Shown here one piece after another: positions 25,491 to 35,623 of a stretch of 64,000 nucleotides of DNA (the first letter of the stretch is position 1; each line of letters starts with the position of its first letter). The stretch comes from Anoplopoma fimbria (taxonomy: Eukaryota > Chordata > Actinopteri > Perciformes > Anoplopomatidae), in contig NC_072451.1 in the NCBI RefSeq assembly GCF_027596085.1, forward strand, positions 9,563,098-9,627,097. Reading direction: 5' to 3'. Position numbers and translations under genes: made by a program. Under the pieces are notes generated by a model that ran no database searches, was not told the origin of the DNA, and saw nothing but the letters and a program-made list of their open reading frames with translations.

Positions 25491-26224
25491 ATTTCTGCAT
25501 TTGCAAATGGTGTAGAATAAGATTAGGCAATGCTTCAAGTCAAACATTTCTCCCTAATGTGTGTAATTGCAGTCCAGGTATAAGACAAAAACAAGCTTGT
25601 GGACCACCCTTTGAACGGCTAAATTGAAACTATGCAATGGAAGAAGCTTTCTAAAAAAAAAAAAATTACTGTGCACAGTTACAGCCAGCCTTTGCGCTAA
25701 ACTACGCTTAACACAGACTCCTCTCTTGACACACTTAGATGAAATTCATATCCATCTCGTCATCAGACTCTGCATGTGACTAGCAAACAATTGTATTTCA
25801 AAAAAGAATAGTTCAGGTGAATTACATCTTGGGTTGGTGGTTTTTGGCTGAAGCATTAATCAGTTAAGATAACGTTATACTCACCCAGTTAATCACTGAG
25901 ATCTGGTAACACAACAAAAAAAACTTTGTTAAAAGAAGAACCGGTCAAACAGGTTAGAAAGACACTAAGAAATTCAGATTATGTGAATTTGTCCATGATC
26001 AAACTGAAAGTGAGTGCATCTTAAATTACGCCAATAATTCGGCATTTCACAAGAAAAGAACAGGCACTACATCAGGTCCAAGTTGTAAATTGCGATGGAT
26101 TTTTCAAACGTACAATTTGGGCAATAATAGAATCTGGTTTGATCGCTCAAGTTTCCTGGCCTGTTGGACTTATACCATCAATTCTTCTTCTCTTAAATGG
26201 AATATCAATGTTAGCTATATTGTG
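25487..26224. other. No recognised feature
   Basis: Unassigned. It ends at the LINE fragment. Confidence 0.5.
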
Positions 26225-26785
26225 CAGAAAATGCCCACCAACAATTGTTCTTTCTGAGACAACTCAGGAAGTTTAAGGAATTAAAGGCAGGGATGTGTGA
26301 TTTTTACAGAGCTGTGATGGTGTTCTTACATTCTATATCACAGTGTGCTATGGAAACTGCTCAACTTATGACTGGAGGGAGCTTAATAAGGCAGTGAAAG
26401 AAGCATCAAAAATCCTTTTTCAAGATTTATTCACGCATTTATGAACGGTATAACTCTCACATGTTTAATATTGGTGTGAAAATTTACGGCGACCCCTCTC
26501 ATCCAGCCAATGCACTTTTTGTCCCCCTTCCTTCAGGGAAAGAGCAGAACTACTCATTTCTGTAACTGTACGTATCCTGAGGCAGTTGGGCCTTTAACTC
26601 CTCCTCATCAGTTCAGTCTATAAACTTAACATAAACTGTGTCCCCCAGCGGGTCTCTTAATGCACCACCCAGTTGTGTTTACATTTTCTCCCTATTTTCT
26701 ACCTCAAGCACATACCAAAACAAAATGCTATCAATGTGTCATTGACATGGTATTATTAAAGAGTCTTGGAACTTGGTATATTTGT
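26225..26785 (+). mobile_element. Decayed L2/CR1-type LINE, reverse-transcriptase C-terminus
   Basis: Reading across two frames gives QQLFFLRQLRKFK, then FYRAV, then, after a frame change near 26325, LTFYITVCYGNCSTYDWREL and NKAVKEASKI. This matches the layout of the LINE at 1310-2357 (LYLLRRLRSF, FFDSVV, SAIFYGVVCWSSS, DRKRLNKL) but at low identity. It is therefore a different and older element. Further downstream GDPSHPANALFVPLPSG corresponds to the DNTSHPMQD... region and is again out of frame. The end near 26750-26780 has a TATTAAAGAGTCTTGGAACTT tail-like word. Confidence 0.75.
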
Positions 26786-28770
26786 CTTTTTCCAAATCTA
26801 TAAAAATATGACCTAACCTGACAACAACAAAAATATAAGAAAAAACAATCGGGGGAGGCTCAGTTTTTTCTAAATAAGTGAAATATTCAAAGATTTACCC
26901 CCTCCCCATCTCCACAGTATTTGGTCTGTCACTTTTTAGGAGCTAATTTATGCCCTCAGATACTCTAGCAGGTTTACCATGGTCATTAGGTTTATGTTGA
27001 ACTCCTGCTGAACTTTAATGTTGAATCTATTTTTGCTCTGCATGTTTGGTCACCCACTTTTTCTTTACACCAAGGAATATCTCTGTAGTTAAATCCCTCT
27101 GCAGAGCGTCTCAGTGACACACCAGATCATCTTGTGTTGACAGATGGAGTAGATGGGATTTTCATAGGTAGTTAACTGCCTTTCAGCAGTGCTTGTGCAC
27201 ACATGAAGGACTTAAGCTGCACACCATTATCCCTGTATTGTGCTGCACACATGCTTCAGGGGGGAATTCACTGTAAAGAGGCTGAAAAAAGGTGGAACAG
27301 AATCTTTGAAGTGTGTGTCTCAGGCTTAATGCTAGTTAAAACACGAAAAAGGAATTTCCTTACAAATGAAAATACGATTAAAAGAATCCCCACAGGATTT
27401 TCTTGCACAGCTCAATTAAAAATGTTCTTAACAGTTTCACTTTTATTTCTTATTTCCGAATCAGGTTATTTATTATACAGGTTTTAGCCAAATAAGAAAC
27501 GAACTGCAGTGAAACATAAAAAATATATCGTCACATATGTTCTTGAATCTTTTTATGAGTGACTTGTGTTTGTATAACAGCTTCAGTTCAACTTATAAAT
27601 GCTCTCTAGTGGGATTCTTGTTTGCTTTATACCTGTACAATCCTTATTAATAACAACTACTACAGTCCCCTTACAGTATGAGTAATCTGAGATTTAATTG
27701 TATTATTGAAAAAAAGACAGTATTACCACCTCAAACAGATAATGGTTTTATGCAAGGAAAAGAGATCAGCTCATACAACAATTTACATATTGATTTAAGT
27801 TTTTCTTCATCTGATCAGCTTGTAAAATTATACAATGTGCAAAATGTTTATGTGTTGGCAGGTAATATCTGATAAACTTTCAGGTCCTGTGCAATTTATT
27901 CTGTATTTCAGAAATTGTTATCCTGTACCTGGCCTAAATATGCATATTAAAGTATCTGCACACTCGTTTGTTGCATCCAATTATTAGACTCATTTATTGA
28001 TGTGCTGTAAGTCCAATATTCACTCTTCTCCACGCTCTGTTTTGGTCTCCACCAACACCAGAGAAATGCATCTGTCTCTTTGAAATGCTTTAGCTGCTAA
28101 ATACTCCACAGCTAGTGTCAACATGGTCTGCTGTTTGTTGATGAGCAGACAGTGTACAGTGAGTTTATCCTTTATCACTGAAAACAGGTTGATCCGAGCT
28201 GTGAGACTAAAACAAAACACTAATGTTGCGGGTCGTAAAACAAAAACAATGACCTATAAAGATCTGTAGAGCTGAGGGGAACTGCATAGTTGGTTATAAT
28301 TTCCCATGTTTGTCACCCTGAGTGACACCTTTTTACATTACACATCACGTCATTTTACCCTGAATAGAAGTAAAAAGAAGAGCACCCCAACTCTTTGGGA
28401 ACAGTGGTGCATGTAGATGCTGTGGCCAGTAGCTCCTGTGAGTAACGTTACATTTTTGTCTTAACTTTGTCTTATTGTTTTTATTACATGAGCACCTTTG
28501 ACATATGACAGAATACAATCATCAACATCTGAGAAAGAAGCGCAGAGATTGGGTTATTTCTAGGCCCACGGCCAACCACCTAGCCAAACCTGCCAGACCA
28601 AATGTCACCGAAAGAGGATCGGAATGCCCCAGGAGGAGAGTGAGGAGAGCCGGGATGGAAGCTAAGCTAACCCAGCTAGGACCTGCTGCTATTCCATCAC
28701 CCTGTCTGCTCCAAGCTAAGGTGCGTCACAGGAAAAATCTAGCTAAGCCTGCAAGAGGAGGTGGGTAAAC
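26786..28770. other. No recognised gene (2 kb)
   Basis: Open frames at 27203-27487 and 28505-28768 lack recognisable motifs. Nothing else is seen. Confidence 0.5.
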
Positions 28771-28880
28771 TTTTGTTTTGTCATCTTTTTCTTGTGTAGC
28801 AAATGGGCAACAACTGCATTTTGCTGTGCAACCCAGTGTTGCATAATCCCAATCGATTATCCTGGAATCTTGAATCCTTG
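28771..28880 (+). repeat. Dispersed repeat, second copy of the 681-775 type
   Basis: TTTTGTTTTGTCATC, TTTTTCTTGTGTAGC, GCATTTTGCTGTGCAACCC and TGTTGCATAATCCCAAT end in a TTGAATCCTTGA tail. They align word by word with 681-775. Confidence 0.4.
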
Positions 28881-29668
28881 AGTATGTTTGATACAGCCAC
28901 AACATTATGATTGACAAAAGTTGTCAAGGGAGGATGTCTCAAAAATGGGGAAATGTTGCAGTGACAGTCTGTAAATCAATCAGTTCAGTATTGTTTCATG
29001 CACTTGTTGATGTTGTCATAATGACATTGTATTACTGGTTGTTTTTGTTGTTTTGTGCATGGACATTTATAAAAAAAAGTCTTAAAAAATTCTACAATCC
29101 TTTTCTGTTTTATTTTATTCAGTTGGATTACTGAGGTCTTTAGCATTTCAAATTAAACAGGTTTGAGCATGTGTGTGTGAATTGGTATCCTGTGCTATAC
29201 AGTAAATCAGATATTAGCTCAGTCACAATACACACTGACATGCAGATACTTGAATTAAAGGCAAGAGAACACAATGCCAAAAATATAATAACTGGTGCAA
29301 CCACCTATTTTTGGAGCAGAAGGAAAGAGAGAAAGGAGCTGTGTGTATTCATTCCTCGGAACTCTGCTGCAGACAGAGGAAGCCGTATTGTTCAGGACTG
29401 TTATAGCCCCACAGTGTTACTGTGGCTTGAGCTCACCACCTATAACAATGACACCACGTCACCTTGATACACTCAACTGTGAGAACTGTGGGTTTGTCAT
29501 ATTTCTAAGAACTGTGCGTCCATTGCATTAATGGTGTTCAGAATCAGGAAAACCAGACAGATGATGTAGAGGAAGAGACACTGATAAATAAAATTGTGAA
29601 GATGTTTTTTCCTAACTTAAGAAAAATGACAGTAAAGACATTCATTAAAGCAATGTGTTGAGCAAACA
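28881..29668. other. No recognised feature
   Basis: Unassigned. Frames here are short and carry no motif. Confidence 0.5.
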
Positions 29669-30215
29669 AGTGGGTATCCATCAACCATTGGTTTGTGGAC
29701 TGTTGTTTTGAAGCCTCGAGTTCGGCATTTTGTCTGTCGCCATGTTGTTTTTTTGCAATTAGAAGAAACACGAGAGGGTGGGTCTAAGTATAACCCTAAA
29801 TAAGGCTTTTTGGGGTAACACAAACTGCTACATCTAACTTTCATCAACTGAAAACACACTGTAAAAGGGTTAAAGTTCTTAGACGTTAACACAGCCAACT
29901 CCCAGATTGGTCAACGCCTTGGTAGAGACCTGTCAATCTCAAGGTAGCCCCACCCTAAAGCATACCCTGCTTAATGGTCTTTTTTACTCTAAATGGGGCC
30001 ATCATTTACAAAATGAACATCATGCTGTTTTGAAGAAGACTTGAAACTAGAGATTGAGACCATAAACTCATGTTTACAATGTTTACTGAGGTAATAAATC
30101 AAGAGAGAAGTAGAGTCATTTTTTCATAGACTTTTATACAAGCAGAGGAGTTCCCTCCTGATGACCATTAGAAAGAATGCAAGTTTTAAGGCTCTTCCGC
30201 ATCGACTTCACTCTT
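29669..30215 (+). repeat. Dispersed repeat family, copy C
   Basis: ACCATTGGTTTGTGGACTGT, TTTTGAAGCCTCGAGTTCGG, CGCCATGTTG, GAGACCTGTCAATCTCAAGG, TAGCCCCACCCTAAAGCATA, then a long part shared with copy D (GAAGAAGACTTGAAACTAGA, GATTGAGACCATAAACTCAT, GTTTACAATG, AATAAATCAAGAGAG). The right side ends near a CGCATCGACTTCACTCTTCA and CCCAGAGGTTGCGGCCTG word that D also has in degraded form. The CRE site at the left end is not preserved. Confidence 0.8.
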
Positions 30216-30560
30216 CAAACCCAGAGGTTGCGGCCTGTGAGTTGCAAGTGAGAACAGCCTGTCAAAAGAATGTGTATGCATATAAAATGTAGAATACATT
30301 ACAAACTATTTAAGGAGGGCACACATTAGCATTTTACCCTGATCACAATCCCCTAATTAAGAAAGAGGGAAAAAGTAGAAAAGCATAATAGGGCCACTTT
30401 AAGCAAACATAGCTAAATATATACATTTGTCTTTGATTTTCTACACCTGATAAAGTATAAAATAATATCTGATATTATTTTTCAGAAAGGTTAGACATTT
30501 TTTATATTTCAACTCTAATGTAGTATTTTTAATATAATCACATAATGTTTTTGTTAACAG
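30216..30560. other. No recognised feature
   Basis: AT-rich. It ends in a plausible splice acceptor, TTGTTAACAG, at 30551-30560. Confidence 0.5.
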
Positions 30561-30885
30561 AACTGTAAACATGACTTGGTGTCTTCAGTCGTACCAAGCT
30601 TAAACAAGTGTGACAGGTGTAGAGGACCCTTCTCCCCTTTGAAGTGGACTGGGGTGAGATGTAAAAGGTGAGTATTTTATTAGTCGATTATCTGTCCATG
30701 AATGCTTTACCATAAACATCATTATTACTGTAGTCTTTTCTGTCTGAATTTTATTTTAGTGAAGGTCTCAGTTTAGTGTTTCAATATGCCTCAAATTTCT
30801 CTTATATCTTTTTTTTTTATTCTCATACAGATTGTGGAAAAATAGAGGGAAACTTAATATGAGCAAAGCAGTTTTCTACAAATAA
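30561..30885 (+). other. Candidate two-exon fragment with Cys-x2-Cys motif
   Basis: An open stretch at 30561-30667 (107 bp) follows a TTGTTAACAG acceptor and ends at AAAAG|GTGAGT, a strong donor. It encodes CDRCRGPFSPLKWTGVRCK in its second half: a Cys-x2-Cys pair plus a third Cys, the look of a zinc-binding knuckle. A pyrimidine-rich acceptor (TTTTTTTATTCTCATACAG, ending at 30830) allows a second piece from 30831. That piece keeps the phase (exon 1 leaves two bases over) and runs to a stop at 30883-30885 overlapping an AATAAA word. It lies 1 kb upstream of the recombinase-like gene remnant and may be its 5' part, but the phase does not join directly to the exon at 31863. I do not recognise the protein, and a chance arrangement is possible. 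Confidence 0.4.
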
Positions 30886-31008
30886 ATTTAGATAGGGCAA
30901 CAACTTCCTTGTGGTATCAGAAACCTCTGAGCCTGAGAGTAAAAATGGTGAAAGTTCATAGACATCACTTTATAAATTTATACAACATTTTTCAAGACTT
31001 AATGGTAT
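30886..31008. other. No recognised feature
   Basis: Short unassigned gap. Confidence 0.5.
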
Positions 31009-31053
31009 GCAAATTTCCCCGCTGCGGGACTAATAAAGGATTATCTTATCTTA
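31009..31053 (+). mobile_element. LINE 3'-end stub
   Basis: GCAAATTTCCCCGCTGCGGG and ACTAATAAAGGATTATCTTA are nearly identical to 2302-2350, the end of the L2/CR1-type LINE. The element is an extremely 5'-truncated insertion of the same or a sister family. Confidence 0.85.
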
Positions 31054-31151
31054 ATGACTTTATAATGTTATAAATCTGTCTTTTCCCACTCAAATGCATT
31101 TTTAATTCAGAGTCAAGCACATTCATTACTTTTTCTTTTTAAGTTCTCAAT

Positions 31152-31846
31152 AGCTGTGTACCAATCCAGCCGCTGCATCCTTCGGAGGACTCAGCCTTTG
31201 CGGTCTACATCCGCCGGGTCCTTTGAATACCGCAAAGGCTCGACCAAGCAGTCCCCGAAATGAGACGGTCTGATCCACAGATGATTTCCTGTTTGCGTCA
31301 ACAGCTTTTTGTGCCCCCAGCCTTTTGCCACTCCTGTCTCCTAGTAACCAGCTGCTGTTTCCATAAAAGAGCCAAAGCTAAGTTAAAAGATTAAAATGGA
31401 CAAGCTGCTATAAATAGCGCAGCGGCTCTTGGTAGCGTTAGCTGGTTAGTTAATAGCGTCACGTAAATTAACCGATCATTTTAACACAAGTGTGATCTGA
31501 TCAGGTCCCTTGTTTTTATTTTTAACACTTGTATCTGTAGATATTCACGTGAGTTAAAACCCAATAATTACATTTAAATGTGAAATCTCCTGTTGCTAGT
31601 TGCCATGTCGATTAAAAAAAAAAAAAAAAAAAAATCAACTTCACCGGCACGCAATGAATCTTGGGATATTTTGGGCCGTGAAGGATCCATCAGTTGTATC
31701 CTCCGAATCTGGGAAAAGAAGGCTGCATTTGTCTACCGCATTAGAAGGAGTCTTTGAAATGGGACAGCCTCGTCGCGGCCACTGTGACACCATCGGTCCA
31801 CAAATACACCCTCCGAAGGATGCAGCCGCTGGATTGGGACACAGCT
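31152..31846. mobile_element. Non-autonomous DNA transposon with terminal inverted repeats
   Basis: The left end AGCTGTGTACCAATCCAGCC and the complement of the right end, AGCTGTGTCCCAATCCAGCG, are followed in both by GCTGCATCCTTCGGAGG. This gives inverted repeats of about 37 bp with few mismatches. AAT flanks both sides (31149-31151 and 31847-31849), a 3-bp target duplication. The 695-bp interior has a poly-A run (31613-31634) and no transposase. A 3-bp duplication would fit a PIF/Harbinger-like element, but the AAT target is not its usual TWA, so the superfamily is left open. It lies immediately 5' of the exon at 31863. Confidence 0.85.
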
Positions 31847-32010
31847 AATGTCCTCTTTCCAGTTTGCTCCGGCTTTTGTTCAAAATGTGAAAAACAACAA
31901 CCTTGAACTCCTGCCATTGGTAAGTGTATTTATGGAATTATGTACCTGAAAGGCTCAATGTAGTAATTCCCATTTTTTTTAAATATTAGGCTGTTGAAGA
32001 ACCAAGTTGG

Positions 32011-32044
32011 GGCATCATCAGAGGAGGGGCATCATCATAGGAGG
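32011..32044 (+). repeat. 17-bp tandem duplication inside the gene remnant
   Basis: GGCATCATCAGAGGAGG (32011-32027) is followed directly by GGCATCATCATAGGAGG (32028-32044). The single difference, G to T, makes a TAG stop (32038-32040) in the frame that continues into EEYVPDT. Confidence 0.9.
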
Positions 32045-32220
32045 AATATGTACCTGACACTCATTCAGACAGTCAATCAAACTGTTCATTGGAACTCCAA
32101 ACAGAGCCTTCAAAATACCTGAATGTTAAATTGCTCCCAGAAGTACAGGATTTGGAAGTGTCCTGCAGTGAATCTGCTTCACAAATTAAAAAAAGGAGAT
32201 ACTGCCCAGGTAGCCTCTTA

Positions 32221-32289
32221 GAAGAAGAAGAAGAAGAAGAAGAAGAAGAAGAAGAAGAAGAAGAAGAAGAAGAAGAAGAAGAAGAAGAA
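32221..32289 (+). repeat. (GAA)23 coding-type trinucleotide repeat
   Basis: Twenty-three perfect GAA codons in the frame of the gene remnant give a run of 23 Glu. The frame that carries the zinc knuckles downstream differs by one base, so a frameshift lies just after this array. Confidence 0.97.
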
Positions 32290-34153
32290 TCATTACCTAA
32301 AGATGCCGTCAGCACAGCTTGGAATGAAATGTAGGGTAGGCAAGCAAGTGGAAGTATCAGAAGGAGTTCAAGCTAAAGTTCGGAATGGCGATACTAAAGA
32401 CAAATCCGTCAACGATCGAGCTGAAGCTTTGGAAGATCAGTGCATACAGTCTTTAAACACATCCTCTTCTATAAGTCATAAAACTTTTTGCTTCATTTGT
32501 GGAAAACCAGAGTCAAAGTTCACGCGTTACTTAAAAACCCATGAGAAGACAAATGTAGAAGTCGCTCAAGTTTTGGCACTCCCAAAGAAATCCAATCAAC
32601 GCAAGAAAATGCTGAACAAACTACAGAACAAAGGGAACTACAATCACAATACTGAGGTGAAAACAAGTGGGACTGGATTGCTTAAGCTTCGATGCAAACC
32701 AAAGAAAAAGTATAAACCAAAAGATTATGTGCACTGCATGTATTGCCAGGCTTTATATCTTCAGAAAGATCTGTGGTGACACGTTAGGAAATGATCTTCA
32801 AAACCAGGGGAAGCCAATGCAGAGTCAGGAAGAACTAGGGTCTTGTCTTTGGTCACAATGTCTGAATCAGCGCTGTGCCAACAACAATCTCAATGTGTTT
32901 GGAAGTTGTTAACTGTAATGAAAGACGATGACATTTCTGCAGCTGTGCGCAGCGACTTCTGCATTCTTCAACTGGCTCAGTCATGGATCCCACCAAATAT
33001 CACTATATTTGACAGAAACTGAGAAGTTGGAAGACTTCTGCTCACACTGCGCAGAGAGTTTTCAATCCAAACTCTTGAGAATGCTGTAAGACCTGCAAAT
33101 TTTCATGTTGTTATCCAAGCTGTCAAGAAAGTGTCTGGATTTGATCAAGAAAAGCACTCCTACCAAACTCCAAGCCTCGCACTTAAGTTGGGTCACTCAT
33201 TGCAAAAGATATGTGACTTCGTACACTGCAGAGCTCTTTATGCATGGGCTGATAAAGTCAACCCAGACTTTCAGAACGCTATATACCACAAAGTGGTCTG
33301 AACATCTTGAAAAGACTGCAGATATAGCATCTGATAACCTGGGAAAGACACCCTCACCACAAGTCTATGCTGAACTTTGCAAAGCAACTCTGGCAAAAAA
33401 TCCTTTTCAACCGAAGACGTGGAGGAGAATTTGCAAAAAAGGCTTCCTCGAGAGGAACACAATTGCCGTACACAAATATGTTGCTGTTGGTCTTTCAAAG
33501 TTTGAGCAAAACGTGTAAACATTTCAGCCGTGTAGAAATTAGGGGTAAAAGAGGGCGTAAAGTTGCCGTGCTGCTATCACCAGACATAGTTAATGCCTTA
33601 GAACTCCTTATAAGCAAAGGAAAGAATGTGGAGTTCCAGAAGACAACACTTTCCTGTTCGCAAGACCTCATTGTTTGACTCCTTACAGAGGAACAGAACT
33701 GTCTGAGGATTTATGCAAATGAGTGTGGCGCCAAGACCCACAAACATGTCGCAACCTTGTCACAGGTCCTGAACCTCAAGAACCACGAGTTCACGGGTTG
33801 CTGACTTCCTAGGCCACGATATTTGCGTCCACAGAGAATATTACAGACTTCCAGAGGCTACAACCCAGCTGGCCAAAATATCAAAACTACTTCTTGCTAT
33901 GGAGAAAGGGTCCCTTACAAGTCTTCAAGGCAAAACACTTGAAGAAATTGAAATTGAAGGTATTACTATTTAAAGTTGTTGTTTTTTGAAGGTTAGGCTA
34001 TCAAGCCTTGATCAAATTTACTGGAGCAAAATATGACTTACCTTTAGACGATCTCTAGTATAGCACATTTATTGCTAAACTTGAACAAAGTAATATTAAC
34101 AATTGCAATTCTAAACTTCTGTGATGCTCAAAGTATTTTCCTTTTTTTTTTAG

Positions 34154-34952
34154 ATAACATAAACTTGACTGATTCTGGGCAAAGTGAAGACAGTGAGGCT
34201 GAGGAAGAAAGTCTCACATTTGGAGCTTCATTTGAATTGCGCTAGCATACAAATGGGGTTGTGGTCGCACGGACTGTATAGACATCACAAGGCATGCCCC
34301 AATTTACAGATAAGATGTTTATTCATAACACTTTTATGTTTTTACTTTAAATTAGCACTAACCTGTTTATATAACATGACCAACTATATTGAGCTATACT
34401 TGACATTCTGCATAGATGGAGAGAAGCAGGCGACCTGTTGAGGAACCTCCAGGCACCTCAGATGGTAAGACCCCTTCTTCAGTCCACCAGCATGCTGATA
34501 TTGTGTAGAAAGTTTGATTCATTGCATATAGGCTTAGCAATGTTACTGTGTCTTGTGGTGTATTCCTAATAAATGTTTTCTATTCCCAGATATTGACTCC
34601 GCCGAAGAAGGCTTATCTGAAGGTATGACAGGAATAGAAGTTTTTAACTAGCAAGTCTCTTTAGAAACTATCTTGCTATGCTAGTCAATATAAACACCAA
34701 AATTAGAACTAAAATGAATGCTTTTAGTAGTCTTTTTTTGGACAATAGCTTTGTATGCATGCCCTAACCAAATTATAAGTTTTACCTTAAATTAAATGAC
34801 CATCGTTGTTTTGGAATTGTAGATTTAGAATATCCTGTGAATGACATAATGGTTGAAATAAAGAATTCACATTCACTTTTTTTCTTTTACAGCATTTAAC
34901 GAAAATGCAGACAAAGAGCCCGGTAGAAGAAGCAAGGTGGACAAGCAACCTT
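34154..34952 (+). pseudogene. Small 3' exons of the recombinase-like gene with preserved splice phases
   Basis: The donor at 33959/33960 (GAAG|GTATTA) joins in phase 1 to an acceptor at TTTTTTTTTAG|ATAAC (34154). This gives DNINLTDSGQSEDSEAEEES, an acidic stretch that remains open to 34225. Next, 34416-34464 (MERSRRPVEEPPGTSD, donor GTAAGA), 34590-34622 (IDSAEEGLSE, donor GTATGA) and 34893-34952 (FNENADKEPGRRSKVDKQP, donor GTAAGT) join to one another in phase 1 without a stop. The link between the 34154 exon and 34416 is not clear. After 34952 no further exon is recognised; a SINE lies at 35328. Acidic and Ser-rich linkers followed by a basic patch are consistent with the tail of a nuclear protein. 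Confidence 0.6.
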
Positions 34953-35327
34953 GTAAGTGTACACAACACATACACAAAATAAACTACCACTAAGTCACAT
35001 TTTGAAATTGGATGCTAAACTAGTAGGATTTTCTTTTAAACTAGAAGCCGTGATGATGTGATTTGGGGTTTTCTTAACCAAAAACAAGCAGAATTTAGTC
35101 TTCCTAAAGCTATATTTTCAAATGCTCGATTTTGTCTGTGTTAGGAATTCGTTTAGAAACAATGTGAGGACAAAATACATTTTCACATGTCAAACAAAAT
35201 TTGACAGCAGCTTTGAGATTTGAGAGCAGCTCAGAAAGCAAGATCTAATGTTATGCCTCATTGACTAACTTTTAACAGCTAAAAGAAAACGCAATGTTAC
35301 CTTGCATATAGATGAAGTATTTTAACG
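34953..35327. other. No recognised feature
   Basis: Intron-like AT-rich sequence between the last recognised exon and the SINE. Confidence 0.5.
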
Positions 35328-35623
35328 AGGGGCGGCTGTGGCGTAGTGGAGAGCAAGGTAGTTCTCCAATCAGAGGATCGGTGGTTCGATACCCGGCTTC
35401 GGCAGTCGATGTGTCCTTGGGCAAGACACTTAACCCCAAGTTGCTCCCGAAGGCTTGCCATCGGTGTGGACTGGATGTTGCATGAATGTTAGTTAGAGTC
35501 TGATGGTGGCACCTTGCATGGTAGCCCTCAGTGTGTGAATGGGTGAATGATATGTAATATACTACTGATTGTAAGTCGCTTTGGATAAAAGCGTCTGCTA
35601 AATGACTGTACTGTAATGTAATG
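35328..35623 (+). mobile_element. Full-length tRNA-derived SINE
   Basis: The 5' head GGGGCGGCTGTGGCGTAGTG has an A-box-like TGGCGTAGTGG (35339-35349), and GGTTCGATACC (35383-35393) is a good polymerase III B box. The body contains GTCCTTGGGCAAGACACTTA. The 3' domain GTAAGTCGCTTTGGATAAAA, GCGTCTGCTAAATGA is the LINE-type tail shared by several fish SINEs. It ends in a short (TGTAA)n run. The copy looks young, with little decay of the promoter boxes. It depends on a partner LINE for movement. Confidence 0.9.

Larger units (their letters stand above)
31863..34952 (+). pseudogene. Multi-exon zinc-finger/tyrosine-recombinase (Crypton-like) gene remnant
   Basis: These are the remains of a gene I recall as multi-copy, uncharacterised predicted proteins in teleosts. 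Exons seen: 31863-31919 (FAPAFVQNVKNN..., open, phase 0, donor GTAAGT); 31990-33959 (large central exon); one starting at 34154; 34416-34464; 34590-34622; 34893-34952. The large exon encodes an acidic EEYVPDT segment, a run of 23 Glu, a CFICGKPESKFTRYLKTH knuckle (about 32489-32541), and a HCMYCQALYLQKDLW knuckle (32732-32776) stopped by TGA at 32777. It then encodes a long domain with LFNRRRGGEFAK (about 33400-33435), RVEIRGKRGRKVAVLLSP, KHVATLSQVLNLK and FLGHDICVHREYYRLPE (about 33805-33855). The Arg...H-x-A-T...LGH...Y order fits the catalytic core of tyrosine recombinases. At least five stops or frameshifts break it (for example 32038, about 32300, 32777, about 33290 and about 33795). Family placement is from memory and motif order; inference, not a search. 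Confidence 0.7.

Noticed and set aside
35339..35393. A real tRNA gene at the A/B-box words
   Set aside because: The cloverleaf is not maintained, and a SINE body and tail follow directly.
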